NCBI RefSeq assembly: GCF_027595985.1 | Contig: NC_073303.1 | Coordinates: forward strand, 19,166,770 to 19,230,769 | Length of the DNA: 64,000 nucleotides | Origin: Sorex araneus | Taxonomy: Eukaryota; Chordata; Mammalia; Eulipotyphla; Soricidae | Reading direction: 5' to 3' | Shown here: in pieces, positions 1 to 11,328 of the stretch | Layout of the letters: the number at the start of each line of letters is the position of its first letter | How positions within the stretch are numbered: the first letter of the stretch is position 1 | Position numbers and translations under genes: made by a program | Notes under the pieces: generated by a model | Seen by the model: only the letters and a program-made list of their open reading frames with translations | The model's database searches: none | What the model was told of the DNA's origin: nothing

Positions 1-77
1 AATGAGTTTATTTCTGTATATTCTCACCAACATTTGGTGGAATCACTACTTTTTAATTTTAGTCATTCTAATTAATG

Positions 78-333
78 GATAGTTCTTCACTGTCACTGTA
101 TCACTGTCATCCCGTTGCTCATCGATTTGCTCGAGCGGGCACCAGTAACATCTCCATTGTGAGACTTGTTACTGTTTTTGGCACATTGAATACGCCACGG
201 GTAGCTTGACAGGCTCTACTATGTGGGCGAGATAGTCTCAGTAGTTTGCTGGGTGGAATTGAACCGGAGTCAGCCGCATGCAAGGCAAATGCCCTACCCA
301 CTGTGCTACGCTCTGGTCATTGGTTCAGTGGTA
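78..333 (-). repeat. SINE family B, near full length
   Basis: On the minus strand this reads tRNA-like head, body with GCCAAAAACAGTAACAA-type sequence, then a tail of CAGTGA-type repeats, here seen at the left as CACTGTCACTGTATCACTG. The head is degenerate. It is flanked by GATAGTTCTT at 78-87 and 334-343, a likely target-site duplication shared with the neighbouring copy. Confidence 0.85.
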
Positions 334-338
334 GATAG

Positions 339-588
339 TTCTTCACTGTCACTGGCACTGTCATTGTCATTGATTTGCTCAAGCGGGCATCAGTAATGTC
401 TCCATTGTGAGACTTGTTGTTAATGTTTTTGGCATATCAAATATGCCACGGGGGGCTTGCCAGGCTCTGGCATGCAGGCAGGATACTCTCAGTAGCTTGC
501 CAGGCTCTCCAAGAGGAATGGAGGAATCTAACCCGGGTCGACTATGTGCGAGGCAAACACCCTACCCGCTGTGCTATCGCTCCAGCCC
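339..588 (-). repeat. SINE family B, full length
   Basis: A second minus-strand copy ends in the head GGGCTGGAGCGATAGCACAG (reverse complement at 569-588). AGATAGTTCTT at 333-343 and 589-599 forms an 11-base target-site duplication. The box B region is seen as its complement at about 523-540. Confidence 0.93.
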
Positions 589-649
589 AGATAGTTCTTA
601 TAAAATTAAAATGTTATAATTTTAATTTTCTTTACTCTAGTAACTAAAT

Positions 650-1144
650 ATATTTTCATGTGCTAATTTGCCATATATAGATATATACATCCTCTATTGA
701 AAAGCATACCTTATCTTTTGCCCATTTTCTAATATAATTGTTGATATTTTTACTGTTAGTTTTTAGTTCTTTATATATTCTGAATGCTAATCCTTTGCTG
801 GAATGTGGCTTATCATAGTGTGTATCTTGTCTTTTCATCCTCTTTAAGGGTCTTTTATAGAGTCAGAGTCTTTCTTTTTGACAAGGACCAAATTATCCAT
901 TTTTAAAATTTGTCTTACACTTTGGTATCAAATCTAAGTTTTTTGCCTATTCTAGATTTCAGAAATATTGTTGCATTTTTCTCTGAAAGTATATAGAATC
1001 ATCTTTTAAGTCTAAATTTCTTTATAATTAATTTTTACACAGGTTCTATCTTCTAGTCTAAGAGTGTCTAATTGTTCCATAATTATTTATGTAAAAGTGT
1101 TTCTCCATTGAATCACTTTTGTACTTGTATCAAAACTCACTTTG
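650..1144 (-). mobile_element. LINE-1 ORF2 fragment (minus orientation)
   Basis: Plus-strand sequence carries typical complement-of-ORF2 phrases of mammalian L1: the stretch around TTTTGCCCATTTTCTAAT, then GACCAAATTATCCATTTTTA, and later CTAATTGTTCCATAATTATTTATG and CATTGAATCACTTTTGTAC. All frames are broken. It continues after an inserted SINE at 1145. Confidence 0.75.
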
Positions 1145-1300
1145 AGGAACTAGAGCAAAAGTAGTGTGAGTGGGACACTTGCCTTGTACTTGACCAACGA
1201 GGCTTTGATCCCTAGAGCCACATATGGTCCCCTGAGCCCTCCCAGGAATGAATCCCTAAGCACCATCAGCTGTGACCCCAAAACACAACAGCAAAGAACT
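1145..1300 (+). repeat. Old family A-type SINE
   Basis: A diverged head (GAGTGGGACACTTGCCTTGTAC), a B-box-like GCTTTGATCCC, then ATATGGTCCCCTGAGC and an AACACAACAGCAAAG tail. It lies inside the L1 fragment. Confidence 0.75.
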
Positions 1301-2220
1301 CAGTTTGGTAAGTTTGTGGAATACTTTTGGATTTTCTTATCTAGTAATGTGTACTACCCTGATTAGTTTTCAAATACGGATCTGAATAAAAAATATATTT
1401 AACTATGATATATAATTTTTGTTTATATTGTGAAACTATATTTCTTAAGGGCTGTTGTATCAGAGTTCTGATGAATAATTCTTATTGTGCATGGGCTTTG
1501 TGTGGTTTGATATGAAAGTTGTATGCAATCACAAAATTAATTAGGAAGTGATTTCTGTATGTAAAAGATTGTGTAGAATTGATGTTAGTTCTTTCTTAAG
1601 TGTTTAGTTAGATTTTACAATGAAACCAGGTTAGGAGATATCTTTGGGGGGAGTTTTTATTTTTTAAATATGTTATGGTTTACAATGTTTTATACCTCCG
1701 CACAGGGGGCACGCTAAACTTATCTATGTTCTTCCACTTTCGATACATACATAGCTGAAATGAACACCTAGGGAGGTTTTTTTTTGGCTTTTTGGGTCAC
1801 ACCTGGCAATGCACAGGGGTTACTCCTGGCTCATGCACTAAGGAATTACTCCTGGAGGTGCTCGGGGGACCATATGGGATGCTGGGGTTCAAACCTGGGT
1901 CGGCCGAGTGCAAGACCCTACCTGCTGTGCTATCACTCTAGCCCTACCTAGGGAAATTTTTAATGACAATTTTAATTTACTTAATTTGGGATATTCAAAG
2001 TGTCTGTTTCCTATTTATTGAGTGTGATAACAGATTTTTGATGAATTGGTCCCTTTCGCCTATATTGTCAATGTTAGTGTGTAAGCTTGTTTGTTTTGGC
2101 TTATCTTTCTTATATCTGTAGGGTCTGTTGTGATATCTTCTACTGTGTTCCTGATATTGTCATTGTGTATTTGCTCTTTTTCCCTTTGTATAGCTGACTG
2201 AGAAGAGAATAGCTTTTGTT
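1300..2220 (-). mobile_element. LINE-1 fragment, continued, interrupted by a SINE
   Basis: Complement-of-ORF2 sequence resumes after the SINE; the segment at 2040-2180 (TGATGAATTGGTCCCTTTCG, then GGGTCTGTTGTGATATCTTC) matches the usual L1 ORF2 pattern in minus orientation. The piece around 1660-1740 resembles the L1 3' end seen elsewhere in the window. All coding potential is destroyed. Confidence 0.6.
1777..1944 (-). repeat. SINE family A, full length
   Basis: Minus-strand copy with T-rich left end (the A-tail), ATATGGGATGCTGG core and a head ending at GCCC (1944). ACCTAGGGA at 1766-1774 and 1946-1954 is a 9-base target-site duplication, showing insertion into the L1 fragment. Confidence 0.93.
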
Positions 2221-2620
2221 GGAGTTTTTTTGTCTATATGCCCATGGGTGGTTCTGGGTTGACAGTTTCTCTCACTCTGAGTATGTGATATATGAAGCAT
2301 CAGTGTTTCCTCTCTCCACTCTCGGATACACTCTCAGGTCTGCTTCTTCACTTCACCGCTCAGTCTTCTTATTTTGCTTTATATACAACACCTGGGATCT
2401 TAGGAGGAACAGGAAAAGGTACATCTGCTCCATCTTTCCAGAAGTGGAAATGCTTTGTGTACCCAACGATTTAGTTCTAAACTTATTGACTTTCCCTCAT
2501 TCTCAGAACTCTACTTAGATGCCTCCTTCTTTACCCCTTTGGCTGGTTTGGATACCTTTCCTACACGTCTCCGTAGTTCACTGTGTTGGCTTCTGTTGGT
2601 TCTTAACTCCACTTTATTGT
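2220..2620. other. Unassigned, possibly L1-derived sequence
   Basis: Low-GC, pyrimidine-rich sequence between an L1 fragment and a SINE. It contains a TTTCTCTCACTCTGAG stretch reminiscent of further L1 ORF2 complement, but I cannot assign it. A 100-codon open frame (2216-2518) has no recognisable protein. Confidence 0.3.
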
Positions 2621-2622
2621 AA

Positions 2623-2797
2623 CTTTTTTTTTTCTTTTTGGATCACACCTGGTGATGCACAGGGGTTACTCCTGGCTCTGCACTCAGGAATTACTCCTGG
2701 TGATGCTCAGGGGACCATCTGGGATGCTGGGAATCGAATCCGGGCCTGCCGCATGCAAGGCAAACGCCCTACCCACTGTGCTATTATTCCAGCCCCT
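2623..2797 (-). repeat. SINE family A, full length
   Basis: T-tract followed by GGATCACACCTGGTGATGCA and ending in CTATTATTCCAGCCCC. The core and the box B complement (GGGAATCGAATCC) are well kept. Confidence 0.93.
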
Positions 2798-2811
2798 ATA
2801 ACTTGTTTTTA

Positions 2812-2895
2812 GCTTCTCTGTCTCCCCCACTTGACTATAAACCCCTGGAGGGTAGTAGCTGGCTGAACTCCTCATTTTAGTCCAAGTATGTTATC
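2812..2895 (+). repeat. Old L2-type 3' fragment
   Basis: The run TCTCCCCCACTTGACTATAA followed by CCCCTGGAGGGTAG resembles the 3' region of mammalian L2 (TCCCCCACTAGACTGTAAGC type). Short and diverged. Confidence 0.4.
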
Positions 2896-3331
2896 TAGTT
2901 CAGAATGCAATAACATAACTCATGTTTGTTTATTGGGTGAAGGCAATTATAACTACTTCTCATTGTGCCAACAAGAAAACGAAGAAAAGCAGCTTAAGCT
3001 ATTACTCAAACAAAGCCAACCTAGCTGGAACCCCAGAAACTGGAATATTGGTAGGCTCGGAAAGAGTGATTTTTAACCAAATTATCAAATTTCTATGAGT
3101 CTTCATCTAAAAAATGAAGCTTTTGGTTTAACTCACCTTCTAGTTTTCTTTAATGCTAATTTTCTAAAACTCTTTGTATAACTTCTATAACTAATCACAA
3201 ATGTCTCTTTAGAAGCTTTCTGAAATCAAAGCAGGATGCTTCACATTCTTTCAAAAAATAATTTAATATAGTCCAAGTTTATAGTCTAGACAATCTTCGT
3301 TTTTCTTCACTGCCCATTAATTAATTAATTT

Positions 3332-3470
3332 TTGGGGAGCAGATCACTTGCCTTGCATGCAGCTGACCCAGATTTGATCCCTGACCCTACATTTGGTCCC
3401 CTGAGCACTGCCAGGAATGATTCCTGTGCACACAGCCAGGAATAATCCCTAAGTACCTAATAGGTATCAA
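3332..3470 (+). repeat. Old family A-type SINE
   Basis: CACTTGCCTTGCATGCAGC head portion, GATTTGATCCC box B, then TTTGGTCCCCTGAGCACTGC. Diverged, no clear tail. Confidence 0.75.
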
Positions 3471-3474
3471 GACT

Positions 3475-4150
3475 AATAGTGCTTTACAGTTTAGACATTT
3501 CATCAGTGTAGGCAAGCAATAAGTTAAAATGACAAAATCCTCTGGAAGGGTAATTTGACATCATTTTCCAGTGTTCTGACAGAAATGCAGTGACTTCATC
3601 AGGGGGAACTATACTGAAGGTACTAAAAGCTGCTTTATTCAATTGCATTTAGAAATGATTGTGTAAGTATGGTACATTGAACGGGCATGACTCACTGGAT
3701 GTAATCAATCATAAAGCAACACCTCACACTTATTCCACAGCATTAACAATTTTTCTGTTTACGGATGAAATTTTGAGTAAATTTTCTTCTTTTGTTCATT
3801 TCCACGAAGTAAGATGTTCTTTGACCAGTCATTAATGTGTCTGGATTGATGGTCACAGTCAAAACTCAATTTTCTCCTGTGGTTGCTCTTCTCCCCTTTC
3901 CAGCCCAGCCTCCTCCAAACCTCCTCCATGGTCAACAACAGTTTGTTGTTGTCTTTTTTCCTCCTCCCTCCTCCCCACTCCTTTTAACTTTCTTTTCACT
4001 TTTGGGGTGGCTGCTCCAAGCGGTGTCCAGGAGTCAGAGGGGGCAGCTGGATGATGGAGGTCTCTTTGGCAGTTCTCAGCTAACCGGGCCAGCAATTCAG
4101 TACTAAAGGATTTGGTGCTGCTTTGGCCCTACAGTCCCAGGGATTATCTG
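3475..4150. other. No recognised feature
   Basis: Mixed sequence with a pyrimidine-rich block (3880-4000). Open frames here on both strands show no protein family that I recognise. Confidence 0.5.
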
Positions 4151-4159
4151 AATTTCCTG

Positions 4160-4315
4160 AGCAGTGTTCAGAAACCCTTAGTGTCATACCTGGAAGGGCC
4201 CAGGTCTTCCAGCCTGCCCACAGCAATACTTGGGGAGATCAAGTGGTGCCAGGGATCTAACCATGGTCGACCACATGTAAGTCATGCACCTTAACCCCTG
4301 AACTATCTCTCCCAT
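4160..4315 (-). repeat. Old tRNA-type SINE
   Basis: Minus-strand remnant with CAGGGATCTAACCATGGTCG (box B complement region) and ending GAACTATCTCTCCC, the older SINE subtype common in this window. Confidence 0.65.
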
Positions 4316-4527
4316 AACCCATCCCACCCCTTTCATCTTTCTAAAGACTATTTCACATTTCTCTGGCATTAAAGATATGGAAGGAAGATGAGGAAAGAGG
4401 AGGAAAGTTCTTACTTGCCTGTTTGTGAAGATCTGAAATCAGAGGTAACTTTTCTTAGTAGGTATACAAAAGTGCCTTTCTCAGTGTTATTTGAGTTCTT
4501 CAGAAATTTACCATAGTAGGATCACTC

Positions 4528-4706
4528 TTTTTTCTTTTTTTGGGGGGGGGGGTTCACACCCGGCAATGCTCATGGGTTACTCCTAGATTTGCACTTAGAA
4601 ATTACTCCTGGCAGTGCTTAGGGAACCATATGGGATGCTGGGAATTGAACCCGGGTCGGCCGCGTGCAAGGCAAATGCCCTACCTGCTGTGCTATCGCTC
4701 CAGCCC
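4528..4706 (-). repeat. SINE family A, full length
   Basis: Left T-run and a G10 tract (4542-4551), then ACACCCGGCAATGCTCATGG and head end GCTATCGCTCCAGCCC. Imperfect flanking repeats AGGATCACTCTT and AGGACTACTCTT support insertion. Confidence 0.93.
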
Positions 4707-4749
4707 AGGACTACTCTTGTGTGCATTTCCCTATAGACAGGTGAATGTG

Positions 4750-5885
4750 TCTTAATACTTCTTTTTTAAAAACTTGAATGTAGAAAAACACCCCACAACT
4801 GTTGATACAATTCTAGAATAAAAATTCATTAGATAGCAAAGTCGCAATATCAAAACCTATAGACCTAGAAAATCAATGTATATGAACATTGTTATATCTG
4901 ATCGCAGAGTTGTTACAATCTTGTCGAAGAATTTATTAAGCTGTTATTTGCTTTTGGAGGTATTGTGCGCAGCCGAGTGGTCCCGAGACATCGGGATCTA
5001 TGATTTGAGCCAAAGAGTAGTTGTAGGAAGTGTGAGTGACTGCCAGGTCTTCCAGAAGTATGGGGGATTGGGGAAGGCTACCCACCCAGACTCTGGTGAA
5101 AAATAAACAGAGTTCTCAGCTTGGGCACCAGCTACCTGAAATAATTCATAGATCAGTGTCTCTGTAGAGAATATTTGTGAAGCAGTGGAGTTGAGTCCTT
5201 GGCATAGCTGTAGTGGTGGGGTGAGTGTGCTAAGGCCTGAGCTTCCGTTGGGTAGATATTCCACCTGCCTGCCTCCCTTGGGTGCTCTGGAGTTTTCAGC
5301 GCCAGGGGTGGGTGATTCCATAAAGCTTAGTTACTCAGTGTGCATCTCCCCAGAGATTTAGTCAGGGTTAGGTGGAGCAGGGCTGGCGAGGGAGTCGACA
5401 TGTTGGTAGTGTGGGAGGCAGACCTGTGCTGTGTCTTAATGTTTCTGTCTCTCAACTTTTCTGGCCTGGGACTCAGACACCGGCTCTAGCTTTTCTTTGT
5501 TGAATTCTGGTCACCCACCCAGCTGCCTCTCTTAGAAAGGACATGACTCCATGTCTGCTTACTCCTGGGCACGGCCCACGTCTAACCCACCTCTGGCCAT
5601 GCTTTCTCTGACTCTACAGACTCGGGAAAGTGAGGGAGGAAGACTTCATACAGAGACTCCTCTATTCAAAACAACCCTCTCCTTGCATTTCTAGTCATCA
5701 GGTGTTATTATACTTTTATATTTCCATAAAATAATTTAAAAATTTTGTCGTCAGACTTTGAACTCTGAAAATTTTGCAAATGAGGATCTCCTTACTCAAT
5801 TTTAAGTGAGATATCTTTGTCTTCGTGCTTTAGCTGAATCTTTTATTGTTTTACACTTTCACCTACCTTGTGATGCTAAGACATT
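4750..5885. other. Unassigned sequence
   Basis: Mixed AT-rich sequence, then about 700 bases of balanced composition (4970-5680). It has no recognised repeat, exon or ORF family. It could be an unrecognised lineage-specific repeat or unique DNA. Confidence 0.4.
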
Positions 5886-5887
5886 GA

Positions 5888-6068
5888 ATATCTGGGTAAG
5901 ACACTTGCCTCATATGCAACTGACTCTGGTTCAATCCTTGATACCCTATATCATCCCTTGAGCACCATCAGGTGTCATTCCTGAGCACAGTACCAGGAAT
6001 ATATAGCCACTGTGCACTTCTGGTTGTGGCCCAAATCCCTCCTACCCTCCGGCACCCCCCAAAAAATG
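5888..6068 (+). repeat. Old family A-type SINE
   Basis: ACACTTGCCTCATATGCAAC head part, GGTTCAATCC box B, then CCTTGAGCACCATCAGG and a C/A-rich tail ending in CCCCCCAAAAAA. Confidence 0.7.
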
Positions 6069-6164
6069 TTAAGTGGTTACCTAAATTCATAACCTGGAGA
6101 TGGTGCATCATAAATTTCCCAATACCACCACCACAAAACTTCATGCACTAAATTCTTTTAAAAA

Positions 6165-6715
6165 TAGGCTCTCTGCAGCTGCATGACCATGGCCCTGGAA
6201 GCCAGTTAAACTACTTTGGGCACCAGCAGCTTCTTGCAGAAATGTCCCTAGACAGTGAATTGAGCCCTGGCCACCATCTTATGATGACCGCAAAAGGGAG
6301 GTACAAGCTTGCAGTGATGCAATTTCTGGCAGAAATTTCCCTGGAATTAGTTACTAAAATACAGAAATCCAAAACCTCATATCTTTTCACTGTCAGCAAT
6401 GGAAAACAAATTATCAAATGCTTCCTTTTCAACAGGTCTGACTTTGGTGGGGGAAATCCAAATAATAATAGTGAGTTTTTTGTTGAAATATTGAATCTAA
6501 TCAAAGTAAAGAGAAAAGTAAAGTGAAATTTATCACCTACACAGGCAGGGGGTTGGGGGCGGGGTGGGGGAGGTATAGGGTTCCTGGTGATGGAATATGT
6601 GCACTGGTGAAGGGATGGGTGTTTGAGCATTGTATAGCTAAGACTTAAGTCTGGAAGCTTTGTAACTTTCCACATGGTGATTCAATAAAAAAAATTTTTT
6701 TTAATTAAAAAAAAA
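6165..6715 (+). mobile_element. Retroposon with polyA tail, probably a shrew L1 3' end or L1-mobilised copy
   Basis: The 3' end reads GCACTGGTGAAGGGATGGGTG, then GTGATTCAATAAAA and an A-rich run to 6715, so it is a plus-strand poly(A) retroposon with an AATAAA signal. The same 3' motif occurs in reverse complement at about 56.6 kb beside L1-like sequence. Upstream, 6242-6526 is an open frame of 94 codons that I cannot assign. Whether the 5' part (6165-6540) belongs to L1 or is a captured transcript is unresolved. Confidence 0.5.
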
Positions 6716-6954
6716 GGTAGACATGCATTCCATGCATAACGCATAGATCTAGAGGTTGGAAGCCCAAAATAAAAGTATCAGCAGGACCATGTGTCTTCAG
6801 TGGTCTGAAGTGAGAATCTGTTCTAAGCTTTTCTCCTCAGTTCTGGTGGTTACCAGCACTCTGGCATGTTTTGGCTGATAGCTGTATCACTTTGTATTCT
6901 GCCCTTGTCTTTACATATTGTTATGTGCCTATGTCTGTATCTCTTTATGTCCTT

Positions 6955-7445
6955 CTTAAAATTCTTTAAGACATAATGATTTACAACTGTGTTAGTGTTT
7001 TAGGACAATGCCTGCAACAACCAGCCACCCCAGAGCCAAATCCCTCCTCTATGTCTAAGCCACCTTCTTGTCCCCACTTAACCCTTAGCAGACTCTGTTC
7101 TATATATAGGTAACTCATAGGAGCTGTTATCATTGGGCATTCTACATTTCCTTCCTGTGTTTCTTTACATTTTACATATGAGTGAGATTGTTTGATATCT
7201 CTCTTTCTCTCTGACTCATTTCACTGAAAATGCTGCCTTCTAGTTTCATTCGAGTTGCAGCAAACTGCAAGTGTTTATCATTTATTATAACTGAGCAAAA
7301 TGCTACTGTGCATAGACACCACAATTTCTTTATCCGTTCATCTGTCTCTGGGCACTTGTGTTATTTCTAGATCTTGGCCATTGTAAATAACACTTCAAGG
7401 AACATAGGTGCATAGAAATCTTCTTTTCAAACTATCACTAATTGG
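6955..7445 (-). mobile_element. LINE-1 3' fragment (minus orientation)
   Basis: Plus strand shows the familiar complement of the L1 3' half: CATATGAGTGAGATTGTTTG, later CAATTTCTTTATCCGTTCATC and ATCTTGGCCATTGTAAATAA. No intact frame. Confidence 0.75.
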
Positions 7446-7687
7446 ATCTAGACATCCACCTGACTGTAACAGGACACCATCTTAAGTTAGTTGCATCTAC
7501 AAAGATCGAACGTCCCCAAGTCAGAGGTTCTGAGTGGGTATGAGAATGTGGGGCGGGGGAGAGGGTAAGATGACAGATACCATATAATCAAGCATGAGGA
7601 CTGAAATAATTTCTATAGAAAAGTTCAGTATCATCATAAATATGTTGCATGATTTTTGTTTTTTCATTTTGTTGTTTTATTTTTGGG

Positions 7688-7953
7688 TTTTTTTTTCTTT
7701 TTGGGTCATACCCAGCGATGCACAGGGGTTACTACTGGCTCATGCACTCAGGAATTACTCCTGGCAGTGCTCGGGGGACCATATGGGATGCTGGGAATCA
7801 AACCCGGGCCTCACCCAGTAGTTCTCAGGATTTACTCCTGGCTCTGTGCTCAGGGGTCATTCCTGGATGCTTGGGGCACCATATGGGGTGTCAGGGGTCA
7901 ACTTGAGTTGGCCATGTGCAAGGCAAGTCTTACTCATTGTACTATCTCACAGT
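7688..7953 (-). repeat. Composite of truncated SINE A and an older SINE
   Basis: A young minus-strand family A copy (T-run, GGGTCATACCCAGCGATGCA, to about 7810) is broken before its head and joined at CACCCAG to an older SINE that runs to TATCTCACAGTTCC. This suggests insertion into, or recombination with, the older copy. Confidence 0.8.
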
Positions 7954-7989
7954 TCCTGTTGCATGTCTTTTTCTTTGTTTGTTTTGTTT

Positions 7990-8830
7990 TAATTGCCTAG
8001 GGGGGTTCAGATCTTGATCTTGGAGAGGCCTATGCACTGCTGCCTCAGGGTTTCACCAGAGGACACCGCATAGCACTTGTCTGCAGAGAGGAATATGACA
8101 GCAAAGGCGTACACACAGTTTAATAAGCCTGAGTATGTTTCGTATGAGAGAATCAAAGCAAGCTAATAATAGCCACTCGAGAGATGAACGAGCAGATGCT
8201 TTTTCCACAGCTGAATCCTCAGAGGGATGATGTAGTATTTGTTGATTTTGCCATGTGACTTGGGAAAACAAAAGATATACAAAGAAGACAAATGACATTG
8301 TCATTTCAAGTGGTTTGACTATAACGACCCTACTAAAGTTATCTTAGCTCTGCATTAGCACTCTGCGGTATAATTAGCCATTTTTAGGCTGCTACAACAG
8401 TTTAGACATTTTGCTGTGGATCATTTTCCCCCTTGAACTGGGTTTCCCTTTTTCCAAGTGTTTGAATGATGGATGTAAACCTTGTTGAAATACCACATCA
8501 CAGTAAGCATAAAACTGAAAGCAACTAAAGGAAAATCTTTATGATATCCATCCAATTAATCTTTCACACAAAAGTCATATAATTTCTTCCTTATTTATCA
8601 ATCAAAACATGTTTTCTGAGAACAGGTAGATCTTCAGAAGGGTCCAGTGAAAGTGAGCAAGTTCATGGTATTTTAGGTTCTATTCCCTCTCCACTTACTT
8701 TTTGTTATGGAAGATAGCCTTCCATAAGTTCCCTAGGACCTTTGATTTTGTTTGGTCAAGAATGTCTGTTGGAAAATCACACAGTTATCCATCCCTGTGA
8801 GTTCAATGAATTTGTCATGCACGACATTAA
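7990..8830. other. Unique-looking sequence, no feature
   Basis: Mixed AT-rich DNA with no recognised repeat or gene. Confidence 0.45.
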
Positions 8831-8842
8831 TGGTACATCTTT

Positions 8843-8996
8843 CTTTTTTCTTTTTTGCTTTTTGGGTCACTCCTGGCTCACACACTCAGGAATTACTCCT
8901 GGCAGTGCTCGGGGGACCATATAGGATGCTGGGGATCGAACCTGGGTTGGCCGCATGCAATGCAAACACCCTACCCGCTGAACTATAGCTCCAGCC
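8843..8996 (-). repeat. SINE family A with internal deletion
   Basis: The usual GGGTCACACC...GGGGTTACTCCTGG reads GGGTCACTCCTGG here, a loss of about 24 bases near the 3' end. Flanking TGGTACATCTTTCTT (8831-8845) and TGGTATATCTTTCTT (8999-9013) form a 15-base target-site duplication with one change. Confidence 0.92.
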
Positions 8997-9013
8997 CCTG
9001 GTATATCTTTCTT

Positions 9014-10085
9014 ATTCAAAATGATTGTGGACATCTTTATTGCCTCTTTCATGTTACTTTATTCTTTTACCTCTATTTTCCAAGTAAATTCTTTTCAGAA
9101 GATTGAAAACACCATCATGTGCAAATCTTTATAGGTACAAATTGAGTCAAGGAATACTTATTCATTATTTTTATGTAAAGGATTTATGCCCAATTTAAAT
9201 TTTCCTTTGGGTAATTGTTTTTTTTTCTTTTTTTATGTCTTCTTGTGTTACGGTATCTTTATTGGACTTTGTGTTGTATTTTCTTTTGTAAGACATTTGG
9301 ATTCTTGTGAAAGTGTTATGCATGTAAATAATGGAAACAACACCCACTCCATACTTAGCTGCTGTGACTGCTGCCACTTTTTTCTTACTTCTTTTCCGTC
9401 TTCTTCTTTTTAAAATCACCACAAGAACAGTTCTTAGGAATAGAAATGATGCAACACTCTTAAAGATATAGTCAGTGCTCTATTATTAATTAGTGGAGAG
9501 TAATGTTTATCTTTAAATGGCCTCCTTAACTGACAGCCTTGCTGATTATTTTGAACTTCATGCCATTTTGCACTGGCTTAAAGCTCAGTAGCAGGTGGGA
9601 TACACTTTGCATAATGTTCCACCATAAATTGAGCCTGGCAGGAGGGATAATACCATCAGTCAAAGTGAAAGAGTTAGATGGCAACCTGAGAAGTTATTGA
9701 ACCTCTCTGTGGATTGTTCTGTTTCTATAAAATAAGTCAGGCAAGCCTTTTCTTCCCCTTCATACAGGCACCAAAGGGAAAGTTAGGCCAAACTGCAGAG
9801 CCTGTATATAACCAGTGGTGTTCAAGGAGTTTTAAATACCTTTTACCTAAAGGCTCCAAAGTCAGTGTTTGGAATTGCAAAGTCCACATTCTTTTCAGAG
9901 AAACAGGGGATGTTTTTCTGGGTACTCATGGATGATGGCACAGGGTGAGAGAGAGAGAGAGGAGAGCCCATGTTTTTCATTGCCCTCCTCTTTTGTGGGA
10001 GATATTTGGCTGCAGGGGAGGCTGAGATGGGGGGGCTCTATTTTTCCACTTCATCCCAACCATGGTATGCTTTTACCGACTTATG
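9014..10085. other. Mostly unassigned; one weak MIR-like piece
   Basis: AT-rich DNA. Around 9670-9750 the run ATTGAACCTCTCTGTGGATT then CTATAAAATAAGTCAGG resembles MIR (plus orientation). A short (GA)n lies near 9950. Nothing else is recognised. Confidence 0.35.
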
Positions 10086-10208
10086 TGTGGGGGGAGGGGG
10101 GTTGGGTCATACCCAGCAGTGCTTCAGAGACCATGCAGTACTAGGGATTAGATCAGGGTTAGGGTCCAGTACGACCTTAACCCATTCACTGCCTCTACGG
10201 CCCTCAGC
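10085..10208 (-). repeat. Old tRNA-type SINE
   Basis: GGGTCATACCCAGCAGTGCTTC through CATTCACTGCCTCTACGGCCC, minus orientation, diverged. Confidence 0.6.
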
Positions 10209-10799
10209 CCGGGCCATGCTAAGAGAAAAGAAGCCAAATTTCGTTGAACAAAGAGCTCAACGAGCTTCAGGAGTTGGCTCATCCCCAGGAGGCAGCTGGG
10301 CAGGCCAGTACAGCCCGGTCAAAGGGCACGACTAGCTCAGAATGGTCCAGGCCATTTGGATATCTGAGTGAAGTCTTATCTGCCAGTAGAACGGAGCTCT
10401 GGAAGAAGTCCAGGTGACAGTACTCAAACTCGGGCTCGAATCCAGGTGATCGGTCCAGCCAGAAGCTGAGAAGGGGGTGGGAAAGCACATCCTGTTTCCC
10501 CCAGAGACGTGGGAGACCAAGGCTTGGCAGAGGCCCCAAGCTGTGGGTGCTGGGGTCCAGGGCCAGGAGCCAGCCCCTGCGGAGAACTGAAATGGGAAGC
10601 AGAGAAACTGAGGCTGACGAGAGGCGCAAGACTTAGGCCAAAGTGGCAAGAGAACACAGAGACTCTGAGTCTCCGGGAGGAGCCAGACTTCTGGTTTCTA
10701 GGCAACCAAACTAGTTTCATCTATTAATAGGTCCAAAGCTGATGACACAGATCAGCACTGGCTCTGACTGGTTGGGGGCAACAAAGAGCTTCTGGAACT

Positions 10800-10918
10800 T
10801 TGATGAGCCCAGGAATTACCTAAGATCTTGTTACAATGCAGATGCTGACTAGGTTGGTCTGAGTTGAAGCCCAGACTCGGAATTGCTAACAAGATCCCAA
10901 GCAATAGGACAGATATTT
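10800..10918 (+). mobile_element. MER5A-type hAT DNA transposon remnant
   Basis: AGGAATTACCTAAGATCTTG, GCAGATGCTGACTAGG, CCCAGACTCGGAATTGC and AACAAGATCCCAAGCAAT follow the order of the MER5A consensus (non-autonomous hAT-Charlie element shared by placental mammals). No terminal repeats can be defined with certainty. Confidence 0.65.
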
Positions 10919-11328
10919 TTGATAGCGGCAGAGCAAGGAGAAATCACACTTGTCATTTTTTTCCCTCCACTCCACTGTTCTCCACCAGTTCTTCTTGACC
11001 CATCAAACTCTTCCACATCAATGTCCTGGCTGACTTTTTCCTTCTTTTTATTTTCCCCTCCTGTCTTCCTAAACTCTTTGTCCTGAGGCGTTTATTCTAA
11101 GATCACCCACCACCACTAACAGCAAAAAGAATTTGCATTCAGATCATAAAAGGGGGAAGATAACAAAAGCCAAAAACATTTTGCCTGTTGCAACACAGGA
11201 GATGGTTCTATGTTCCAGAGATATACATTCATATCTTGTTCAGTTACTCTCTCATGAAGCATGTAAAATCCATATGACTTCTTACTTTTACCTCCAGGTA
11301 CAAAGCAACACCTAAAAACTATCTTCTG

